NCBI GenBank assembly: GCA_964551295.1
Contig: CAZKDJ010000104.1
Span: forward strand, 1-14,418
DNA: 14,418 nucleotides
DNA from: JAFGED01 sp964551295
Lineage (GTDB): Bacteria; Chloroflexota; Anaerolineae; B4-G1
Direction: 5' to 3'
In this document: piece by piece, positions 7,061 to 14,360 of the stretch
Position numbering within the stretch: position 1 is the first letter of the stretch
How the letters are laid out: every line of letters begins with the position of its first letter
Position numbers and translations under genes: made by a program
Notes under the pieces: model-generated
What the model was told of the DNA's origin: nothing
What the model saw: the letters and a program-made list of their open reading frames with translations, nothing else
The model's database searches: none

Positions 7061-7068
7061 GCCATTTT
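7061..7068. repeat. Target site duplication, right copy
   Basis: GCCATTTT directly abuts the right end of the element. Removing the element with either copy (88 bp in all) restores the reading frame across the join as A-I-F-F-V-Q-D-S. Confidence 0.85.
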
Positions 7069-7735
7069 CTTTGTGCAGGACAGCGGCGGGATGGACTTTT
7101 CCTCGGGGCTTTCCGTGACGCTCGATCTGTGGAAGTCGGGGGAGCCGGGGAGCGTCGCCGTTGCTCTATCGACTGGATCCTCGTGGGAGTGGTATGAATC
7201 CATGCCCCAGACGCTGTCGGATGGCGCCAATCACGTCGAGTTCGACCTGACGGGCAGCGATTGGAAAAGTGCGTCCTCGAATTGGAACTATACGACGACT
7301 GTGGCAGGTCTAAACAATATTCAGCAGTTTGCCGTACTGTTGTTTCCCTCGAGTGATGGCGCGGGCGAGGCTTATTTAGATAACGTGCAGTTGTTCACCA
7401 GAGGAGGTGACTGGACCGAGAACGGAAGCCACGGCGACTTTGATGCGTACATCCAACTGCCCAACATCGACTATGGCACGTATCACCTCTATCCAGACCA
7501 TTGGGGGAAGACGGTCGACTGGGGCACCTCTTGGATCACGCGGTACATCGAGGCCGGCACCTTTGTGAGCGGTACAGCGGTGATCACAAAACCCGTTGTC
7601 CTCGAAGAGTTTGGTTGGCAGGATCAGGGCACGCGGGCGGACGTGTACGAAACGTGGCTGACGACCGTGTACACGAACAGCGGCGGGGGCGACAATTTCT
7701 GGATGCTGGCAGGCCTGGAGGAGAGGAGCGAGCGC

Positions 7736-8218
7736 CTGTACTCCTTCGAGAGCGGGACGGAGGACTGGCAGCCCAACGTGGGGGATGGCGGTGCGGTCAC
7801 GGCGACCCAGGCCTTGACCCACGCCACGATGTACTCTGCATCCCTGCGTTTGGAGTTTGAGCACATCAGCACCACGGAAAAGTCGGTGTTCTCCGTCGGA
7901 GGCCCCTGGGATTTTTCCACGTATGACAAGCTGACTTTCGATATGTGGAAGATGGGTGAGCCTGTGCAGGTGGCTGTTGCTCTGAAGACGGGTGGCTCTT
8001 GGGAGCGGCAGGAGTCGCTGCCGCAGGCGCTGGCCGATGGCGGTAACCACGTCGAGATCGACCTGGCGAGCAGCCCCTGGAAGAGCGCGGCCTCGGGTTG
8101 GAGCTATACGGGGACCTTGACCAACACCGCCACTGTTCAGGAGTTGCTGATTCTTCTGTATCCGACAGGAGAATGGGAGGGGCAGGGCGAAGCCTACCTG
8201 GACAACATCGCCCTGTTC
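7736..8218 (+). repeat. Module B: second copy, nested in the GH5 barrel
   Basis: It is paralogous to module A. It is flanked by GH5 sequence on both sides: FWMLAGLEE before it and NDSYYPDYGGFTIY after it, which in uninterrupted relatives would be expected to follow closely. It therefore sits in the loop after the seventh or eighth strand of the barrel rather than at a domain boundary. Confidence 0.55.
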
Positions 8219-8374
8219 AGTAACGATAGTTACTATCCCGACTATGGTGGCTTTACGATCTATGTGACCAGCAGTATAACGCCCACCATCCCCGCGCACG
8301 TCACCCAGATGGATGCATTACGGGAGTTTTTGTGCTACATGCCTCTGATAAAGCGGGACTCGGCAATGGACTTG

Positions 8375-8394
8375 CGCGACTCGCGAGATTCGCG
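8375..8394. repeat. Short CGCGA-rich palindromic repeat
   Basis: CGCGACTCGCGAGATTCGCG is close to its own reverse complement and contains the 8-bp palindrome CTCGCGAG. In the open frame it encodes RDSRDSRR, in the odd C-terminal tail of the broken GH5 gene. It resembles small interspersed repeats that read through genes, but only one copy is visible. Confidence 0.3.
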
Positions 8395-8506
8395 TAGAGT
8401 TTCAGCACTTGCTTTTCTCGGCGCTGTCTGTGGCATCTGCGCTGTCCCCGTTTTCCGGGCTGGATGGCGCGTTGGTGAAGATAGCAAGGCCAAAGATACG
8501 TCGTAA

Positions 8507-8783
8507 TGATGCTGTGCTTCTCTGCCCCAGTCTGCCAAGGATGGGTGGACACGGTGTTTAGAGCAAAGCGACACAGAGCAAATGGCGAGCTGCTGCGACA
8601 GGAGCGATGCTAAAAGTCGCAGTGTAGGACAAGCGCCGGCCTGGAGATAGCCTCCAGTCCGGTGCCTTCTGTCCGGGCGGCTTTAGGGTTTGTCGAGGAA
8701 TAACTTGCTGCGCCACGCCGTCTCGGTAGACGATTATCGTTATGGAGCGCGTCCCGTGCAATTATGGATGGACATAACCCTGA
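8507..8783. other. Intergenic region with hairpins, no gene recognised
   Basis: No convincing coding frame was found between the GH5 remnant and the yjbQ promoter. The region holds an imperfect 14-bp stem at 8633-8665 and a 7-bp stem CTGCGAC (8593-8599) with GTCGCAG (8616-8622). Frames here have no clear ribosome-binding site and no recognisable motifs. Confidence 0.5.
8633..8665 (+). terminator. Strong hairpin downstream of the GH5 remnant
   Basis: GCGCCGGCCTGGAG (8633-8646) and CTCCAGTCCGGTGC (8652-8665) pair at 12 of 14 positions around a 5-nt loop. It lies about 130 bases after the stop at 8506. The following CTTCTGTCC is only weakly T-rich, so terminator function is possible but not clear. 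Confidence 0.35.
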
Positions 8784-8812
8784 TTGGCATTGGGTTGACA
8801 TCATGGTATAGT
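8784..8812 (+). promoter_or_regulatory. Sigma70-like promoter of yjbQ
   Basis: TTGGCA (8784-8789) and TATAGT (8807-8812) each match the consensus at 5 of 6 positions with exact 17-bp spacing. Transcription would begin near 8819, leaving a leader of about 29 nt with GGGAGG before ATG 8848. Confidence 0.55.
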
Positions 8813-8847
8813 TGTGAAAACTTCAGCAACGTGGGAGGAACAGACTC

Positions 8848-9267
8848 ATGAAAAATTATCGCAAAGAACTGTGGTTCAACGTCCCCACACGCAGGGCATT
8901 TCTGAACATCACCTCTGAGGTGGAGACCTGTTTGCGTGAGAGCACCGTCCGAGAAGGGCTTTGTTTGGTAAATGCGATGCACATCACCGCCAGCGTCTTT
9001 ATAAACGACGACGAAAGCGGGCTTCATCAGGATTATGAGGATTGGCTAGAAGGATTAGCTCCTCACGAGCCAATAAGTCGCTATCGTCACAACAGGACTG
9101 GAGAGGACAATGGTGACGCCCACCTGAAGCGGCAGGTCATGGGCCGTGAGGTAGTGGTAGCAATCACGGGCGGTCGCTTGGATTTTGGTCCGTGGGAACA
9201 GATTTTTTATGGCGAGTTCGACGGTCGGCGGCGGAAGCGCGTCCTGGTAAAGATTATCGGTGAATAG
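8848..9267 (+). CDS. yjbQ: YjbQ/UPF0047 family protein
   Basis: This 139-residue protein matches the usual length of the family, about 135-140. The diagnostic run is present: HITASVFINDDESGLHQDYE (His45, Asp54, His60), YRHNRTGEDNGDAHLKRQ (His81, Asp87, His92) and GRLDFGPWEQIFYGEFDG near the C-terminus. E. coli YjbQ can complement a thiamine-phosphate synthase defect weakly, but the natural role of the family is unsettled; the conserved His/Asp/Glu cluster suggests a metal site. The start has GGGAGG upstream, and the gene appears to have its own promoter at 8784-8812. No functional link to the neighbouring glycan genes is evident. Confidence 0.93.
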   Translation: MKNYRKELWFNVPTRRAFLNITSEVETCLRESTVREGLCLVNAMHITASVFINDDESGLHQDYEDWLEGLAPHEPISRYRHNRTGEDNGDAHLKRQVMGREVVVAITGGRLDFGPWEQIFYGEFDGRRRKRVLVKIIGE

Positions 9268-9610
9268 CCGCTTGGCCCACCTGATTGCCAAAACCACATT
9301 TGACCGGGAGACCATCGCTGCCGACGGCCGGGACGTGGTGCACCTTACAGTGCGTGTCCTGGACGCGGCGGGCAACCTCGCGCCGATAGCGGACGACTTG
9401 GTCGCCTTCGATGTCGAGGGGGAAGGGCGCATCATCGGCGTGGACAACGGAGACCCGGCCAGCCACGAGCCTTTCCAGGCCAACTACCGCCGGGCCTTCA
9501 ATGGCCTGTGCCTGGCCATCCTCCAGGCGACGACGACGCCCGGCGCGATTCAGGTTACAGCCGGCGCGCCCGGAATGGCAGCGGGAAGTGTCGTCGTCCA
9601 GACACACTAG
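9260..9610 (+). pseudogene. Orphan C-terminal domain of a GH2 beta-galactosidase-like protein
   Basis: The open frame ends in TAG at 9608-9610. From about 9287 it encodes a single beta-sandwich of the kind found at the end of GH2 enzymes: TTFDRETIAADGRDVVHLTV, then LVAFDVEGEGRIIGVDNGDP, SHEPFQANYRRAFNGLCLAI, and VTAGAPGMAAGSVVV. No catalytic barrel precedes it; yjbQ does. The only early start is a GTG at 9260 that overlaps the last codons of yjbQ and has no ribosome-binding site. It is most simply the leftover 3' end of a deleted GH2 gene. It could be translated by coupling to yjbQ, but without export signal or active site no function is expected. Confidence 0.7.
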
Positions 9611-9662
9611 GGGGGCAGGCCGATCTTGTCAAAAACGTTGTAGGTTGCCGCAGGCAAAGGCG

Positions 9663-10655
9663 CTACTGTGCGCTGCTTGTCGATAGCGCGCAGCGGACTT
9701 TTTCTGCCAACTGACGGTGTACCTCTGCCGAAACTTGCACACCAGCGGCGTCCATTGCCAGCAGCACACTTCCCGCGACCGGCGGGGCTTCTAGCGGTGA
9801 GAGGTGGGCGTGGGGTGCAGTCGCGCGTACCGTTTCGTCCAGCGCCTCCAGCAGCACTGGGTTATGGGTGCGGAAAAGCCCTCCGGCCAGGATGACGTCG
9901 AACGTTTCCCCTTGCATCCCCAGTTGCCGGATCACTGTCGTCGCCCTTTCACCCAACTCGCGTCCTCCACGCCAGGAAACTTCCACAGCAGAGGAATCTC
10001 CCCGACAGGCTTCCTCGGCTAGCGCTTGGATGATCTCTGCGATGTGTGCCTGGAGATTGTATCTTCCGCGGCTCAGTTGCTCTAGCAGGTCGCCGCTATC
10101 TCGCGTCTCGAACAGCTCCACCAGGCGCTCGGTCAACGATGTGTGTGGGGCGTGGCCGGTGTGGGCTCGCGCGACGGCTTGGATGCACGCCCCTGCTACT
10201 TCTGGTGCACTGCCCCAATCGTCAAACATCCAGCCTAATCCCAGCGTGCGGGCGGTCTTATCTCCACGGTTGCGTCCGGCGCAGATCGTTCCTGTCCCGG
10301 CGATGACGACGACGCCCCAAGGCGCACCGGCCCGCAGCGCCACGAAGGCATCGTTGACCAGGATCTGCGGCCCGCCCACGCCCATCCGCTCGATTACCGG
10401 GCGCAGTCGCTCCTCGTCGGATGGCCAGTCCAATCCTGCCAGGCCGTAAGCCGCTGCTGTCACGTCGGCCGGGGCGGCGCCCACGCATGCCAGCGCCTCT
10501 CGCGTTGCCTCGTGGAGTGCGCGGTATGTCCCGTCCAATCCCACGCCCTCCCAGTTGCCCGGTCCGGCATGCCCTAACCCTAATGCCGCGCCGCTCTCGT
10601 CGGCCAGCAGGGCGTGTGTTTTCGTACCCCCGGCGTCTATGCCCAAGAATAGCAT
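9663..10655 (-). CDS. BadF/BadG/BcrA/BcrD-family sugar kinase (N-acetylglucosamine kinase-like)
   Basis: This 330-residue cytoplasmic kinase has the ASKHA fold. The phosphate-1 loop is GIDAGGTKTHALLAD (Asp7, Gly9-Gly10-Thr11). YGLAGLDWPSD and VNDAFVAL (Asp102) lie in the sugar-binding region, GTGTICAGRN is the phosphate-2 loop (residues 120-123 GTGT), and ILAGGLFRTHNP is the late adenosine loop. Length and motifs fit proteins annotated as N-acetylglucosamine kinases. The usual GDEGS stretch appears here as FDDWGSAPEVAG, so the sugar specificity may differ. ATG 10655 lies only 7 nt after the polA stop, and its GGGAGGAG ribosome-binding site overlaps the last polA codons, so it should be translated from the same mRNA. 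Its substrate could be amino sugars from cell-wall recycling; that is inference. Confidence 0.85.
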   Translation of the reverse strand: MLFLGIDAGGTKTHALLADESGAALGLGHAGPGNWEGVGLDGTYRALHEATREALACVGAAPADVTAAAYGLAGLDWPSDEERLRPVIERMGVGGPQILVNDAFVALRAGAPWGVVVIAGTGTICAGRNRGDKTARTLGLGWMFDDWGSAPEVAGACIQAVARAHTGHAPHTSLTERLVELFETRDSGDLLEQLSRGRYNLQAHIAEIIQALAEEACRGDSSAVEVSWRGGRELGERATTVIRQLGMQGETFDVILAGGLFRTHNPVLLEALDETVRATAPHAHLSPLEAPPVAGSVLLAMDAAGVQVSAEVHRQLAEKVRCALSTSSAQ

Positions 10656-10662
10656 CCCCGGA

Positions 10663-13422
10663 CTAGATCTCCTCCCAATTCTGCCCCGCCTTGAGATCGA
10701 CTTTGAGCGGGGCGTCGAGTTCGAAAGCGCTTTCCATTATCTGCCGCATTAACGTCTTGACGACGTCCGCCTCGTCGTCCGGCGCCTCGACGACCAGCTC
10801 GTCGTGGATCTGGAGGATCATGCGCGCCCGCAAGCCGTGCTCGTGGAGCGCTTGATGGAGATCGATCATGGCGATCTTGATGATGTCTGCGGCAGTGCCC
10901 TGGATGGGCGCATTGATCGCCATACGCTCCGCGGCCTGGCGCGTGTTGTGGGGTGCTTTGCTGCCGGGCAACAGCTCGGGGAAGTAGCGCCGCCTCCCTA
11001 ACAGCGTCTCCACATATCCCTGGCGTGTGGCGCTGGCCTTGGTGAGATCGATGTACCGGCGCACCTTGGGGAAGCGCTCGAAATAGGCCTGGATAAAGTC
11101 CTCGGCCTTGGGCATAGTCAAGCCGGTCGCTTTGGCCAGGCCGTAGGCGGTCTGGCCGTAGGAGAGGCCAAAGTTGACCGCCTTGGCCACCCGCCGCTTG
11201 TCGGCGGTCACGTCCGCCAGGGGGACGTCCATAATGGCGGCGGCGGTGGTTGCGTGGATATCCTCGTCGCGGGCAAACGCCTCTAGCAGCCCTTCGTCGC
11301 CAGAGATGTGGGCCATTACCCGCAGTTCCACCTGCGAGTAATCGGCGCCGATCAACTGCCAGCCCGGTTCGGCGACAAAGGCGCGCCGTACCTGCCGCCC
11401 CAGCTCGGTGCGGATGGGGATGTTCTGCAGGTTGGGGTCGCTCGATGAAATGCGCCCGGTGACGGTGCCGGTCTGGTTGTAGGAGGTGTGCACCCGGCCG
11501 GTGTCCGGGTTGACCATTTCGGGCAGGGCGTCTACATAGGTAGACTTGAGCTTGGCCAGCTCGCGATACTCTAGGATGAGATCGATGACGGGATGCTGGT
11601 CGCGCAGTCGCTCCAGTATCTCCGCTGCCGTCGAGTAATGGCCTGTCTTGGTGCGGCGCACCCCTTGTGTGGGTAGCTCCAGCGTCTTGAAGAGCGCGTC
11701 AGAGAGCTGCTGGGTCGAGTTGACGTTGAAGGCATAGCCTACCGACTCCTGAATCTGATGCTCCAGTTCGCCTAGCTGTCCCGTCAGCTCCTCGGACATC
11801 TGTTCCAGGAACGCGACGTCGAGCCGCATGCCCGCCATCTCCATCGCCATCAGCACGGGGATCAGGGGCATCTCCACGTCGGTAAACAGCGACCATAGGT
11901 CCTTTTCCTCCAGCTCCGGCTTTAGGACGTCGACCAGGCGATGCGTCATGTCTACGTCGGCGCAGGCGTAGGGTGCCGCTTGGGCCACTGGCACCTGCTC
12001 CATCGTTAACTGGTCCTTACCCGTGCCAATGAGGTCGGTGATGGGCGTCATGCGTTGTTTCAGCCGCGCCCAGGCCAGGTTCTTGAGTCCCAAGTCCTTG
12101 GAGGCTGGGTTGACCAGCCACTCGGCGACCATCGTATCGAAAGCCAGACCCGCGACGGGCGTGCCCGCGCGCGCCAGCACGGCGACGTCGTATTTGAGGT
12201 TGTGGCCGTATTTGGGCAGCTCGGCATTCTGCAGCAGGGGAGCGAGCGCCTCGAGCACCATCTCCTGCGGCAGTTGTGGGTCACCGGACGGGCCGTTGAC
12301 CGGTATGTACCAGCCGCGCTCGGCAGCGTCGGTGAGGGCGATGCCGACCAGTTTGGCCTGCATCGGGTCGGTGGAGGTGGTCTCGGTATCCAGCGTCAGG
12401 GCCGGGGCTTTTTCCAGGTCTGCGACGAGCTGGTGCAGGGCCTCCTCATCGGCGACGATTTGATAGTCGGCCAGTGAGGTTTCCTTGGGCGCTTCGGCGG
12501 GCTCTTCGCCGAACAGGCTGAGTTGGTGGGGGATCCCCGCCGGCTGGGAGGGCTCCGACTCGATCATGCGCTCGTACAGGGAGCGGAACTCGAGCTCGCG
12601 GAACAGGTTCATCACCGGTTCGCGATCGAAGGAGCGCACGCGGCAGGCGTCGAGATCGAGTTCCACCGGCGCGTCGCGCTTGATGGTTCCCAGGCGTCGG
12701 CTGAGAAAGGCCTTGTCCCGCTGGGTCTCCAATTTGCTGCGGAACCGTGACTGCACCTCTTCCAGATGCTCGTAGACGCCTTCCAGGTTGTCGTACTGCT
12801 GTAAAAGCTTGGTAGCGGTTTTTTCGCCGACGCCGCGCACGCCAGGGATGTTATCGGACGTATCACCCATCATGCCCTTGTAATCCGCCAACTGGGATGG
12901 GTCCAGTCTGTACTTTTGCCGCACGCCCTCCACGTCATAGATCACCGTGTCGGAAAAGCGCCAGCGGGAGGTAAGCACGCGGGTGTGCGCGTCTGCCAGT
13001 TGCAGGATATCTGTGTCGCCGGTGACGATGAGTGTGTCGACGCCCCGTTTGCCCGCTTGGCGGGCCAGCGTCCCCAGGAGGTCGTCGGCTTCGTACCCCT
13101 CCTGCTCGAAGACGGGGATGCCCATCGTCTCCACTACCTGGCGGATGCGATCCATCTGCACGCGCATCTCGTCGGGCATCTTGGCCCGGTGGGCCTTGTA
13201 CTCGGCATACATCTCGTGGCGAAAGGTGAGCCCCTTGTCGAAGGTGACGGCGATGTGCGTGGGATCCTCGTCGCGCAGGACGTTGAGCAGCATCGAGGTA
13301 AAGCCATATACGGCGTTGGTCAGCTCGCCCCGTGAGGTCTTCATGTCCTCGGGCAGGGCGTGGAAGGCACGATAGGCCAGCGAGTGGCCGTCGATCAAGA
13401 CCAGTTTTTTCTCTTGGGGCAT
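10663..13422 (-). CDS. polA: DNA polymerase I
   Basis: This 919-residue complete enzyme fills gaps and removes RNA primers. Residues 1-290 form the 5' nuclease: LIDGHSLAYRAF (Asp11), EADDLLGTLA (Asp113, Asp114), TGDTDILQL and KGMMGDTSDNIPG. Residues about 320-500 form the 3'-5' exonuclease, with all key residues kept: LDTET (Asp345, Glu347), YGHNLKYD (Asp412) and YACAD (Asp489). It should therefore proofread, unlike Taq polymerase. Residues 510-919 form the polymerase: motif A GADYSQVELR (Asp694), motif B RRVAKAVNFGLSYG (Lys747, Phe751, Tyr755) and motif C QIHDELVVEA (Asp874). Phe751 sits at the position where phenylalanine disfavours dideoxynucleotides. The start at ATG 13422 has TTAGGAG upstream. 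It follows the receiver-Roadblock gene by 41 nt and precedes the BadF kinase by 7 nt. Confidence 0.98.
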   Translation of the reverse strand: MPQEKKLVLIDGHSLAYRAFHALPEDMKTSRGELTNAVYGFTSMLLNVLRDEDPTHIAVTFDKGLTFRHEMYAEYKAHRAKMPDEMRVQMDRIRQVVETMGIPVFEQEGYEADDLLGTLARQAGKRGVDTLIVTGDTDILQLADAHTRVLTSRWRFSDTVIYDVEGVRQKYRLDPSQLADYKGMMGDTSDNIPGVRGVGEKTATKLLQQYDNLEGVYEHLEEVQSRFRSKLETQRDKAFLSRRLGTIKRDAPVELDLDACRVRSFDREPVMNLFRELEFRSLYERMIESEPSQPAGIPHQLSLFGEEPAEAPKETSLADYQIVADEEALHQLVADLEKAPALTLDTETTSTDPMQAKLVGIALTDAAERGWYIPVNGPSGDPQLPQEMVLEALAPLLQNAELPKYGHNLKYDVAVLARAGTPVAGLAFDTMVAEWLVNPASKDLGLKNLAWARLKQRMTPITDLIGTGKDQLTMEQVPVAQAAPYACADVDMTHRLVDVLKPELEEKDLWSLFTDVEMPLIPVLMAMEMAGMRLDVAFLEQMSEELTGQLGELEHQIQESVGYAFNVNSTQQLSDALFKTLELPTQGVRRTKTGHYSTAAEILERLRDQHPVIDLILEYRELAKLKSTYVDALPEMVNPDTGRVHTSYNQTGTVTGRISSSDPNLQNIPIRTELGRQVRRAFVAEPGWQLIGADYSQVELRVMAHISGDEGLLEAFARDEDIHATTAAAIMDVPLADVTADKRRVAKAVNFGLSYGQTAYGLAKATGLTMPKAEDFIQAYFERFPKVRRYIDLTKASATRQGYVETLLGRRRYFPELLPGSKAPHNTRQAAERMAINAPIQGTAADIIKIAMIDLHQALHEHGLRARMILQIHDELVVEAPDDEADVVKTLMRQIMESAFELDAPLKVDLKAGQNWEEI

Positions 13423-13463
13423 GTAGCTCCTAAGCGCACGTGGCTGAATGGTGGGTTTGGCTA

Positions 13464-14360
13464 TCAGGAGATCAGCAGGATTCGCAGCGTGTCTGCTGCC
13501 TCTTTGGTCCGGTGGCGGATCATGCCGAGCGGGACGTTGACCAGCAAGGCGACCGAGAGGATGATATCTTCGGCCACCGCCAATGAGTAGAACATGTGAT
13601 TGCCACCCTCCGTGCTCTGCTCAAAGTGTGAGAGCTCCTGCTCCAGGATTTCAGCCACGCGAGCCGAGGTCCGCCAACTCTCGGCGACGGCCTGAGCTAG
13701 CCCGACGGCTCCCTCCGCTGAAATCCGCCCGGTGTGCGAGATCACTCTTCCTTTGCTGGTCAGGAGCACTGCTTCGGCGTTGAGTTCCTGGGCCAGTGTG
13801 TTCATTCCGTTGACTATCCCTGGCATGTGCTCGCGTGCCGACGACAGGACTTGGCTGCCTGCGGCGGGCCGAGGGGGCGGCGGGGATGGAGGAGGCGGTT
13901 CTTTGAGCTTGGCTTGTTCACTCTCTTTGCTCGTGGCTGCTTCTGGGGGCTCCGCTTTTGTCTCGACGGTCTTGACCTCGGTTACCGTGACAGATTGTGC
14001 CAGTGCGTCGGCGATGCGCCCCGGCAGCTCGGGGAGGAAGAAGGGTTTGGGCAGAATTCCCTGTATGTCCAGGTCGCTTGCTTCGGGCGGGAGTTCCTCG
14101 CCCTGTAGCGGGATCAGCATCAGGCGCAGATCGGCTTTCTGCCGCCGCATTTGTTGGGCAAGTGCGATCCCATTTGGGTTTTGCAAGCCCAGATCGATGA
14201 TGGCCAGATCGAATGGGAAGGAGGACAGCGTTTGCAGCGCGTCATCCCCATTGGTGGTCAGGGCGACGCGATACCCGCCGTCTTGTTCCAGGCTTTCTTT
14301 CAACAAGGTGGCAAAGCCTTCGCTGCTATCTACAACCAGGATGGAATTCTCATCGCTCAT
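13464..14360 (-). CDS. Receiver-domain protein with C-terminal Roadblock/LC7 domain
   Basis: The protein has 298 residues; the start is ATG 14360 with GGAG upstream. Residues about 5-120 form a CheY-like receiver. The phospho-acceptor is Asp56 (DLAIIDLGL) and the conserved lysine is Lys105 (LPKPFF). The acidic pair is reduced, however: LVVDSSE has Asp11 followed by Ser12. The switch Thr/Ser also appears replaced in LIPLQGEE. A linker rich in Glu, Lys and then Pro (PPPPSPPPP, about residues 155-165) follows. Residues about 175-298 resemble Roadblock/LC7 proteins (AEAVLLTSKGRVISHTGRIS...MIRHRTKEAADTL), which in bacteria often partner small Ras-like GTPases of the MglA type. It is the first of three genes transcribed together toward polA. 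Partner and signal are unknown. Confidence 0.8.
   Translation of the reverse strand: MSDENSILVVDSSEGFATLLKESLEQDGGYRVALTTNGDDALQTLSSFPFDLAIIDLGLQNPNGIALAQQMRRQKADLRLMLIPLQGEELPPEASDLDIQGILPKPFFLPELPGRIADALAQSVTVTEVKTVETKAEPPEAATSKESEQAKLKEPPPPSPPPPRPAAGSQVLSSAREHMPGIVNGMNTLAQELNAEAVLLTSKGRVISHTGRISAEGAVGLAQAVAESWRTSARVAEILEQELSHFEQSTEGGNHMFYSLAVAEDIILSVALLVNVPLGMIRHRTKEAADTLRILLIS

Larger units (their letters stand above)
6808..7402 (+). repeat. Module A: carbohydrate-binding-like beta-sandwich, first copy
   Basis: It starts LYTFETGVEGWQP and ends GEAYLDNVQLFTR. It aligns along its whole length with module B (7736-8218), which starts LYSFESGTEDWQP and ends GEAYLDNIALFS. Roughly half the residues agree by eye. 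The shared pattern (S-L-R-L-x-F, WK-x-GEP-x-x-VAVAL, NHVE-D-L, WKSA) resembles jelly-roll carbohydrate-binding modules found next to GH5 mannanases. The 80-bp element plus an 8-bp duplicate interrupt this copy. Confidence 0.65.
6676..8506 (+). pseudogene. Broken secreted GH5 mannanase-like protein with two beta-sandwich modules
   Basis: The start is ATG 6676 with GGAGGA upstream, followed by a signal peptide ending near ARAAS (residues 38-42). The reading frame is broken at 6981 by an 80-bp element, so the translated product would leave frame after about residue 102 and stop at 7197. Joining 6980 to 7069 restores one frame to the TAA at 8504-8506. The restored order is: signal; beta-sandwich module A (about 6808-7402); a GH5 C-terminal half (7403-7730) with NIDYGTYHLYPDHWG, the nucleophile motif KPVVLEEFGW (Glu codon 7607-7609) and GDNFWMLAGLEE; module B (7736-8218); then the last GH5 strand and helix, YYPDYGGFTIY...PAHVTQM. 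The first half of the barrel, with the NEP acid/base motif, is absent, so the gene is inactive as a GH5 enzyme twice over. It was probably an endo-beta-mannanase; the family match is from memory of GH5 motifs. Confidence 0.75.

Noticed and set aside
8795..8800. TTGACA as a -35 box for yjbQ
   Set aside because: It is a perfect hexamer but no acceptable -10 lies 16-18 bp downstream; TTGGCA at 8784 with TATAGT at 8807 has the right spacing.
9645..9657. TTGCC/GGCAA hairpin as a two-way terminator between convergent genes
   Set aside because: The stem is only 5 bp and no T-run follows on either strand.
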